Below the pieces are notes generated by a model that ran no database searches, was not told the DNA's origin, and saw nothing but the letters and a program-made list of their open reading frames with translations. Made by a program: the position numbers and the translations under genes. A stretch of DNA of 13,556 bases from Akkermansiaceae bacterium. GTDB taxonomy: Bacteria > Verrucomicrobiota > Verrucomicrobiia > Verrucomicrobiales > Akkermansiaceae. The stretch lies in contig JALZVD010000329.1 of the NCBI GenBank assembly GCA_023300205.1, positions 1-13,556 on the forward strand, in the 5' to 3' direction. Shown piece after piece: positions 7,594-12,575 of this stretch; position 1 is the stretch's first letter; the number at the start of each line of letters is the position of its first letter.

Positions 7594-8187
7594 GTGAATA
7601 TTCCTAACTCCATCACCGCTTTCAGACTAGTCCTCACTGCCGTCTTTATCGCAGCTATCACCATGCAGCAACCATGGGCAAACATGTTAGCACTCGTCAG
7701 CTTCATCATCGCCGCCGCCTCAGACTGGTTCGATGGCTACTTCGCTCGTAAGCTAAACCTCGTCACATCGCTAGGTAAACTCCTCGACCCCCTAGCAGAT
7801 AAAATCCTAGTAGCCGCAGGCTTCATCTACCTCAGCTCCAACCTCGACTCCCAAGGCCTCTGCCCAGTCTGGGTCACCTGCGCCATCATCGGCAGAGAAT
7901 TTATGGTCACGGGCCTACGCCAGATCGCCGTCGAACAAGGAATTGTAATCGCCGCAGACCGACTAGGTAAATGGAAAACAACCTTCCAACTCACCTTCAT
8001 CATCACTGCCCTGACCTTCATCACATGTGAACAAATCGAAAATCACAACTGGTTCTCCGAACTCTTACTCACCATCTCCAAGCCTGATAGCTACCTCATG
8101 CCCATCACCCTCTGGGGTGCCGTAGCCCTCACCCTAATCTCAGGATGGAATTACCTCTGGAATAATAAGCAATTACTCAAAGGATAA
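7594..8187 (+). CDS. pgsA: CDP-diacylglycerol-glycerol-3-phosphate 3-phosphatidyltransferase
   Basis: A 197-residue integral membrane enzyme. It condenses CDP-diacylglycerol with glycerol 3-phosphate to make phosphatidylglycerophosphate, the committed step toward phosphatidylglycerol and cardiolipin. The complete CDP-alcohol phosphatidyltransferase signature is present: Asp44-x2-Asp47-Gly48-x2-Ala51-Arg52-x8-Gly61-x3-Asp65-x3-Asp69. Its aspartates bind the metal and nucleotide. The N-terminus NIPNSITAFRLVLT is characteristic of PgsA, and hydrophobic segments lie near residues 10-42, 71-82, 93-107, 128-145 and 167-188. Translation must use GTG at 7594, since PNSIT follows it directly and the nearby ATG at 7572 is out of frame. 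No Shine-Dalgarno sequence is visible. Downstream, AAAGC/GCTTT (8186-8201) followed by T residues is a weak possible terminator. Confidence 0.94.
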   Translation: MNIPNSITAFRLVLTAVFIAAITMQQPWANMLALVSFIIAAASDWFDGYFARKLNLVTSLGKLLDPLADKILVAAGFIYLSSNLDSQGLCPVWVTCAIIGREFMVTGLRQIAVEQGIVIAADRLGKWKTTFQLTFIITALTFITCEQIENHNWFSELLLTISKPDSYLMPITLWGAVALTLISGWNYLWNNKQLLKG

Positions 8188-8206
8188 AGCCTCCACGCTT
8201 TTTGAA

Positions 8207-8265
8207 TTGCACTCATTCCTGTTAAATGGTTAAATGTTAATAAGTCTTAAATAATCATTTAAGAC
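8207..8265 (+). promoter_or_regulatory. Candidate promoter plus perfect inverted repeat before the HNH gene
   Basis: TTGCAC (8207-8212) and TTAAAT (8230-8235) are 17 bases apart. An 8-base tandem repeat, GTTAAATG twice (8221-8236), covers the -10 region. A perfect 9-bp inverted repeat follows at once: GTCTTAAAT (8244-8252), loop AATC, ATTTAAGAC (8257-8265), ending 18 bases before the ATG. Its lack of a T-tract argues against a terminator, and its place at the expected transcription start suggests an operator or a 5' hairpin in the mRNA. Confidence 0.4.
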
Positions 8266-8283
8266 ATAATTCCATTTATCACC

Positions 8284-8913
8284 ATGAAACAGCAACATAA
8301 ATCGCAAACTCAAGCGAAAACTAGAAGCCGAATCTATGATCATTGTGTCTTAGTATTAAATCGTAATTGGCAAGCAATCTCAGTGATCAGCCCGGCAGAT
8401 GCTTTTGCTCACCTTGTATCAGGAACAGCAGACGGCCTGGAAATAGATCAAGAAAGCAACATGAACCCCACCCCCTGGGATCAATGGACAAGCCTACACA
8501 TCCGTGAGCAAGATCACTCCATTGGAACAGCACGTGGATCGCTAAGAATACCTACCATCATCATTCTAAAGAGCTTCAATAAAGTTCCCCTCTTCCGTCC
8601 CAAATTTGGGCTCAAAGCACTCTGGCTTCGTGACGGCGGTGTCTGTCAGTATTCAGGAAGAAAACTAAACTTCTCAGAAGCCAGCATTGATCACATCATG
8701 CCTCAGTCACGCGGCGGCGAAACCAGTTGGGAAAACTGCGTGTTATGCGAGCGCTTTCTAAACTCAAAAAAAGGCGCCAAAACACCCGCAGAAGCAGGAC
8801 TCAAACTCCGCACCACACCACGTGAACCAAAAGCCATCCCAGTCACCCTCACTTTGAAAAACACCAGAGGCATCAAAGAATGGCAGTTCTTCTTAGTAAA
8901 TAAAGCGGCTTAA
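8284..8913 (+). CDS. HNH endonuclease family protein
   Basis: A 209-residue protein. The N-terminal part (residues ~20-110) has the VLVLNRNWQAISVISPADAF pattern seen in a widespread family of stand-alone HNH proteins. The C-terminal HNH fold runs from about 116 to 172. It holds GVCQYSGRKL (119-128), the catalytic Asp-His in SIDHIMPQSRGG (134-145, His137), the central Asn in WENCVLCERFLNSKKG (149-164), and TPAEAGL (167-173). The zinc knuckle is unusual: the first CxxC reads Cys121-Gln-Tyr-Ser124, while a Cys-x2-Cys (152, 155) is present later. Such proteins are predicted metal-dependent DNA nucleases, and their cellular role is not established. The gene appears to stand alone, with no methyltransferase or restriction partner beside it. 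The ATG at 8284 has no Shine-Dalgarno sequence. Confidence 0.85.
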   Translation: MKQQHKSQTQAKTRSRIYDHCVLVLNRNWQAISVISPADAFAHLVSGTADGLEIDQESNMNPTPWDQWTSLHIREQDHSIGTARGSLRIPTIIILKSFNKVPLFRPKFGLKALWLRDGGVCQYSGRKLNFSEASIDHIMPQSRGGETSWENCVLCERFLNSKKGAKTPAEAGLKLRTTPREPKAIPVTLTLKNTRGIKEWQFFLVNKAA

Positions 8914-9054
8914 ATATTAGGATATACCACACTGAGAGTCACCACAAACCAGAATTGTGCTAGGTTAATAACCATCTACTTTCACGAGATAGCGAGGCTT
9001 AAAAGAGATTATGTGAAATTGAATTCTTTAAAGTTCCAATAATAACTCTCACAA

Positions 9055-9088
9055 AGGTCACCTTTTCGTCACAATTAAACATTTTACT
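9055..9088 (+). promoter_or_regulatory. PHO-box-like direct repeat and -10 element before the porin
   Basis: Two half-sites, AGGTCAC (9055-9061) and TCGTCAC (9066-9072), repeat with an 11-base period. The 4-base spacer CTTT lies between them and AATT follows. Ten bases past the second site is TTTACT (9083-9088), a fair -10 element. This is the geometry of PhoB-activated promoters (7+4 direct repeats in place of a -35), and the gene downstream encodes a phosphate-porin-like protein. The rest of the 281-bp gap is AT-rich. A second possible promoter, TTGAAA (9156-9161) and TATAAA (9178-9183), lies very near the ATG. Confidence 0.4.
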
Positions 9089-9194
9089 AAGTTTACCAAT
9101 TAATGAGATATATTATTACATTATAAGTTAAATAGCTTTCACCAAAAGCCAATACTTGAAAAAACGATACTATACTATATAAACAAACAATAAT

Positions 9195-10388
9195 ATGACA
9201 AATAAAGTAGCAAAAACAATGATCGGAGCTATTGCTTTATCGAGCGCAGCTATAACAGAATCTCACGCGGAGTCCAATCAAGGTGACTTCTTCGAAAGAC
9301 TTCAAAACGCAGCGCTACTATACAAAAATAAAGATAACCCTTTCATCCAAGAAGTCAAAGTATTCGGTCGTGCACACGCTCAATACGCTAACGTGAATGG
9401 TGAAAATGGCGCAGGCAATGACTTCGGCGAAAGCTATGAAGAAGTTCGCCGGCTCCGTGCTGGCATTAAAGTGAAAGCATTCAATGGCTTCGAAGCTCTT
9501 GTTCGCGCTAATTTCATTAATGATCAATCTCCACGAGGTGGCGATCGCGACCTTGAATTCACCACTTTCGATGAAGCCTACGTAGGCTACAACTTCGGTA
9601 CAGTTGCTGGCATCGATGACCTCAAACTTTCCTACGGACGTTATAAAATAGCACTCAGTGCTGAAGGCCAAGATTCATCTAAGAAAATTAAAACTGTTGA
9701 ACGCTCTGCGATCTCTAACAAAGTATTTACAAATCGTTACACCAGCTTCCTTCTCTCTGGCTCACGTGGAAACGTTGATGCTTCATTAGGTTTCCTCAGC
9801 CTTGACGACTCTGAGTTCATCGGTAATTTCAGCAGAGGCCATGCTATCTATGTTGACACTGATATAGAAATCGGTGGTCATGACTACAACTTTAACGCCC
9901 TCTACAACCTTGATGAAGGATCATCCAGAGATGAAGTAGGAATGGACTTTAAATACGCAGTCTCTCTCGATACTAGCAGAGAAATCGCAGGATGGGATAT
10001 TGTTTTCAACGCAATCTATGGAGACAACGGAAGTAACGGAGGCTCAGAAACTGGTGGCGCATTTTGGGGACTAGTGATCCAGCCTTCTAAATTCATCGTA
10101 GATGAAAAAGTAGAAGCTGTATTCAGATATGCTTACCAAGGAGCTTCAAGAGATGAAGGTGTTAGTGTCGTGAGACGCTACTTTGGCCAGGCTCTTCGTG
10201 ACAACGACACAGGAAGCTCTTCAGATCAAAATGGGGACTCACACCACAGTATCTACGCGGGACTCAACTACTTCTTCAGTGGTCACAACAGTAAGATTCT
10301 AGCAGGTGTTGAGTATGAAACTATCGAGACTCCTACAGGATCCGCAGATGGCTCCACTCTCTGGCTCGCATACAGAACTTACTTCTAG
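9195..10388 (+). CDS. Outer-membrane porin, phosphate-selective porin O/P-like
   Basis: A 397-residue outer-membrane protein. The signal peptide is residues 1-25 (KTMIGAIALSSAAI core, cleavage after SHA). Alternating aromatic and hydrophobic strands with acidic loops run to a C-terminal Phe (LAYRTYF), as needed for BAM-dependent barrel insertion. Conserved porin O/P-type features include VFGRAHAQY (55-63), RRLRAGIKVKAFNGFEALVR (residues ~80-99), DEAYVGYNFG (strand and turn) and LSYGRYKIALSAE, which corresponds to the VGQFKEPF-type segment. The barrel probably passes anions or phosphate, but the OprP arginine ladder cannot be confirmed by eye, so specificity is uncertain. It is monocistronic, with a possible PHO-like promoter upstream and a strong terminator downstream. 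The 5' region before the ATG at 9195 is AT-rich and has no Shine-Dalgarno sequence. Confidence 0.82.
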   Translation: MTNKVAKTMIGAIALSSAAITESHAESNQGDFFERLQNAALLYKNKDNPFIQEVKVFGRAHAQYANVNGENGAGNDFGESYEEVRRLRAGIKVKAFNGFEALVRANFINDQSPRGGDRDLEFTTFDEAYVGYNFGTVAGIDDLKLSYGRYKIALSAEGQDSSKKIKTVERSAISNKVFTNRYTSFLLSGSRGNVDASLGFLSLDDSEFIGNFSRGHAIYVDTDIEIGGHDYNFNALYNLDEGSSRDEVGMDFKYAVSLDTSREIAGWDIVFNAIYGDNGSNGGSETGGAFWGLVIQPSKFIVDEKVEAVFRYAYQGASRDEGVSVVRRYFGQALRDNDTGSSSDQNGDSHHSIYAGLNYFFSGHNSKILAGVEYETIETPTGSADGSTLWLAYRTYF

Positions 10389-10473
10389 ACCTCTAACAAA
10401 CGATATGAAAACCGGAATATCTCATATTCCATCTAGCTATTAGTATCTAGTTCATCAAAACTAAACAACATTC

Positions 10474-10509
10474 AAAACGCAGTTTCCCCATACGGAGACT
10501 GCGTTTTTT
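10474..10509 (+). terminator. Strong intrinsic terminator of the porin gene
   Basis: A 14-bp stem with one G-U pair is formed by 10474-10487 (AAAACGCAGTTTCC) and 10494-10507. The loop is six bases (CCATAC), and the T-run continues to 10509. It lies about 86 bases past the porin stop codon. Because the stem begins with AAAA on the plus strand, it could also stop transcripts from the other side weakly. Confidence 0.87.
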
Positions 10510-10725
10510 ATACGCCAGCCTTAAGCCTCCCATTCAGACCAAATTCAGATTTCTCACACCTATAAAAAACGCCATCCATATCCTAGTTTAAAACTCTATA
10601 CAGAATATCATTCTATTCATCGACGCAACTTAATTTATAAATACGCTCACTTTCTCCAAGGACTACTCATCTTAGTATCGCCCGGACACTAACCTCAAAG
10701 TCAGTGGGCCATGCCGAGCGAGCAC

Positions 10726-10758
10726 AAAAAAAGGCACACCACGAAAGATGTGCCTTTT
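10726..10758 (-). terminator. Intrinsic terminator of rpsM-rpsK-rpsD
   Basis: A perfect 10-bp stem, AAAAGGCACA (10729-10738) and TGTGCCTTTT (10749-10758), has a 10-base loop. On the minus strand it is followed by a seven-T tract ending at 10726. It starts 25 bases past the rpsD stop codon and closes the ribosomal operon, so any downstream alpha-operon gene would have to lie elsewhere. It may act weakly on the plus strand too. Confidence 0.87.
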
Positions 10759-10783
10759 GAAAATGTAATAAACCTCTGTGAGT

Positions 10784-11395
10784 TTATCTTGAATAAAGCT
10801 CAACAACAAGCTGAACGTTTACACCGTGATCCATGTCCTCTTCTTCAGGGACACGAGCAATTGTTCCTGCCATAGCGTCACGATCAAGTGTGAGCCACTC
10901 TTTAAGTGGAACTGCCTGTGTGAGGTCTAGTGCGCGGAGTCCAAGCTGCTGTGACGCTGGTCTCTCACCTACTTTGATCACATCACCTGGTTTGCACTGG
11001 AAGGATGCAATGTCAGTCTTAGTGCCATTCACTGTGATGTGTCCGTGGTTGACTAGCTGACGTGCAGCTGAACGTGTGTTTCCGAGTCCTAATCTGTAAC
11101 AAACGTTATCAAGACGAGTCTCAAGAAGTTGGCAAAGTGTATCACCAGTAACTGCACGGCGACGTGCTGCTTCTGCGTAGTATCCACGAAACTGCTTCTC
11201 TAGAACTCCGTATTGGAAACGTAGTTTTTGCTTTTCACCGAGAGCGATTGAGTAGTCAGACTTCTTCTTACGTCCAGCGCGGAATCCGTGCTGTCCTGGT
11301 GGGAAGTTTCTGCGCTCAAGTGCCTTTGATGGTCCGAAGAGTGCTACTCCGAATCGACGACTGATCTTATCTTTTGGGCCTATATAGCGTGCCAT
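10784..11395 (-). CDS. rpsD: 30S ribosomal protein S4
   Basis: A 203-residue S4 of usual bacterial length. S4 binds the 5' domain of 16S rRNA early in 30S assembly, guards decoding fidelity, and in enterobacteria represses its own operon at the rpsM leader. The N-terminus MARYIGPKDKISRRFG lacks the CxxC zinc-knuckle cysteines, so this is the zinc-free form. PPGQHGFRAGRKKKSDYS (27-44) and the central LETRLDNVCYRLG (91-103) are diagnostic. The S4 RNA-binding domain covers about 91-155, including ARQLVNHGHITVNG (110-123). The C-terminus, VNVQLVVELYSR, is intact. Codon choice is skewed toward a few preferred triplets, as expected for high expression. The gene is last in the rpsM-rpsK-rpsD operon, 38 bp after rpsK, and no Shine-Dalgarno sequence precedes its ATG. 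Confidence 0.97.
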   Translation of the reverse strand: MARYIGPKDKISRRFGVALFGPSKALERRNFPPGQHGFRAGRKKKSDYSIALGEKQKLRFQYGVLEKQFRGYYAEAARRRAVTGDTLCQLLETRLDNVCYRLGLGNTRSAARQLVNHGHITVNGTKTDIASFQCKPGDVIKVGERPASQQLGLRALDLTQAVPLKEWLTLDRDAMAGTIARVPEEEDMDHGVNVQLVVELYSR

Positions 11396-11433
11396 AATAT
11401 AAAAATGTTAGTTGTTAGTGTTGGTAGTTAAAA

Positions 11434-12000
11434 TTATACGCGACGAGCCTTCTTAGGACGGCAACCATTATGTGGAATAGCAGTTACGTCTTTGATTGCT
11501 GAGATATCAAGTCCAAGTCCCTGTGCAGCTCTCACTGCTGACTCACGACCTGCGCCAGGTCCCTTTACACGTACCTCAACAGTCTTAAGACCATGAGACA
11601 TTGCCTGACGGCATGCGTCTTGGGATACTACCTGAGCTGCATATGCAGTGCTCTTACGAGAACCTTTGAAGCCCATCTTACCAGCTGATGACCAACCGAT
11701 GGAGTTACCCATTGCATCAGTCACGCTAACTAGAGTGTTGTTGAAAGTAGCTGTTACGTGCACTATTCCTGTGGCAACGTTCTTGCTTCCTTTTGCTTTA
11801 TGAATCTTGACTGACTCTTCTTCGCCTCCGGCGATTTCAGCGAAGATATCCTTTTTCTTCTCATCTTTCTTAGGAGTTTCAGCAGCCGGAGTTCCCTCAG
11901 CCTTCTTCTCTTCCTTTGGTGCTTCTACAGTTGCATCAACTGGAGCGGCAACTTCTTCTTTAACAGCGTCAGTTGCTTCTGTTTTCTTTTCTTCAGACAT
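11434..12000 (-). CDS. rpsK: 30S ribosomal protein S11 with long charged N-terminal extension
   Basis: S11 sits on the 30S platform near the mRNA exit and, with S18 and S21, shapes the Shine-Dalgarno/anti-Shine-Dalgarno cleft. The core (residues ~65-188) is normal: [19 protein letters not shown] (77-95), the [14 protein letters not shown] helix, [16 protein letters not shown] and the terminal [14 protein letters not shown]. In front lies an extra stretch of about 60 residues rich in Glu, Lys, Ala, Pro and Thr ([16 protein letters not shown]...), which looks disordered; usual S11 is near 129 residues and this is 188. The extension has no in-frame ATG, GTG or TTG before a GTG at residue 79, inside the core, so the ATG at 12000 is the only sensible start. 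It follows rpsM by 28 bp. The role of the extension is unknown. Confidence 0.95.
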   Translation of the reverse strand: MSEEKKTEATDAVKEEVAAPVDATVEAPKEEKKAEGTPAAETPKKDEKKKDIFAEIAGGEEESVKIHKAKGSKNVATGIVHVTATFNNTLVSVTDAMGNSIGWSSAGKMGFKGSRKSTAYAAQVVSQDACRQAMSHGLKTVEVRVKGPGAGRESAVRAAQGLGLDISAIKDVTAIPHNGCRPKKARRV

Positions 12001-12028
12001 TATTTTAAATGGTCTCTAATTAATGGTT

Positions 12029-12403
12029 CTACTTCTTGCCTGGTGCAGAAACTGAACGCTTCTTACCTTTACGTGTGCGAGCATTTGTCTTAGTACGCTG
12101 ACCCCTTACAGGAAGTCCACGCTTATGACATTGCCCACGGTAGCAGTTGATGGATTGAAGACGCTTCAAGTTGCCCTGAAGTTCACGACGAAGATCACCT
12201 TCAATAATGAACCCCTCTTGAGTAATCACTGACGCGATCTTCACTAGTTGTTCTTCTGAAAGCTGACCTGTACGGATATCTGGACTTACACCAGCGTGAT
12301 CTAGGATCTTTGCTGATCTTGTGGTCCCAATACCGTAAATATACTGGAGTGAAGCTTCGATGCGCTTCTCGTTTGGAATTTCTATTCCGAAAATACGTGC
12401 CAT
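12029..12403 (-). CDS. rpsM: 30S ribosomal protein S13
   Basis: A 124-residue S13, close to the usual length. It lies in the 30S head, contacts the P-site tRNA through its C-terminal tail and forms inter-subunit bridges with the 50S central protuberance. MARIFGIEIPNEKRIE opens the protein, and YGIGTTRSAKIL (23-34) is the helix-two-turn-helix signature. CYRGQCHKRGLPVRGQRTKT (residues 87-106) and NARTRKGKKRS form the conserved basic tail. It is first in the rpsM-rpsK-rpsD operon. In most bacteria rpmJ or infA would lie just upstream; here the previous gene is an unrelated secreted protein. The ~70-base leader contains a perfect palindrome. AGAG about 10 bases before the ATG is at best a poor ribosome-binding site. 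Confidence 0.97.
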   Translation of the reverse strand: MARIFGIEIPNEKRIEASLQYIYGIGTTRSAKILDHAGVSPDIRTGQLSEEQLVKIASVITQEGFIIEGDLRRELQGNLKRLQSINCYRGQCHKRGLPVRGQRTKTNARTRKGKKRSVSAPGKK

Positions 12404-12452
12404 AATGATACTCTATTTTTCGTGGTTAATAACTGTGCTCCGCAGATGTTTA

Positions 12453-12467
12453 TGCGCACTGTGCGCA
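12453..12467 (-). promoter_or_regulatory. Perfect palindrome in the rpsM leader
   Basis: TGCGCAC (12453-12459), one centre base and GTGCGCA (12461-12467) form a perfect dyad in the segment upstream of rpsM. On RNA the arms could fold only by giving up central pairs to a loop. It lies just past the expected transcription start (~12474) and could be a protein-binding operator or part of an autoregulatory leader hairpin. Confidence 0.35.
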
Positions 12468-12480
12468 AAGCGGGACGGCT

Positions 12481-12508
12481 CATTTAGCAAATGTCACTAG
12501 AGATGCAA
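12481..12508 (-). promoter_or_regulatory. Candidate promoter of the rpsM operon
   Basis: On the minus strand TTGCAT (12508-12503) and TAAATG (12486-12481) are separated by 16 bases. This predicts a transcription start near 12474 and a leader of about 70 bases ahead of rpsM. The 172-bp gap to the preceding secreted-protein gene shows no good terminator, so read-through from that gene cannot be excluded. Confidence 0.4.
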
Positions 12509-12575
12509 GTAATTTATAGCTTTTTTTATTCTAAACCACAGCCAATTACCTCGATTACGCACAAAACCTCACCTT

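Larger units (their letters stand above)
10389..10783. other. Intergenic gap between convergent porin and rpsD genes
   Basis: This 395-base gap holds the porin terminator (10474-10509) and the rpsD terminator (10726-10758). The 215 bases between them contain no convincing gene. Near 10680-10710, GCCC and GGGC flank an imperfect ACTAAC/GTCAGT pairing, which could be a small RNA structure or nothing. No repeats or mobile-element ends were seen. Confidence 0.6.

Noticed and set aside
7572..7607. ATG at 7572 as pgsA start or as an upstream peptide
   Set aside because: It is out of frame with pgsA and ends after 11 codons, overlapping the GTG start. A coupling role is possible but unsupported.
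9318..9671. 117-codon frame antisense to the porin gene
   Set aside because: The porin frame has a signal peptide and a barrel pattern; the antisense frame has no motif and no start context.
10711..10866. 51-codon plus-strand frame starting ATGCCGAGCGAG
   Set aside because: It runs through the rpsD terminator and into the rpsD antisense strand, and has no ribosome-binding site or recognisable sequence.
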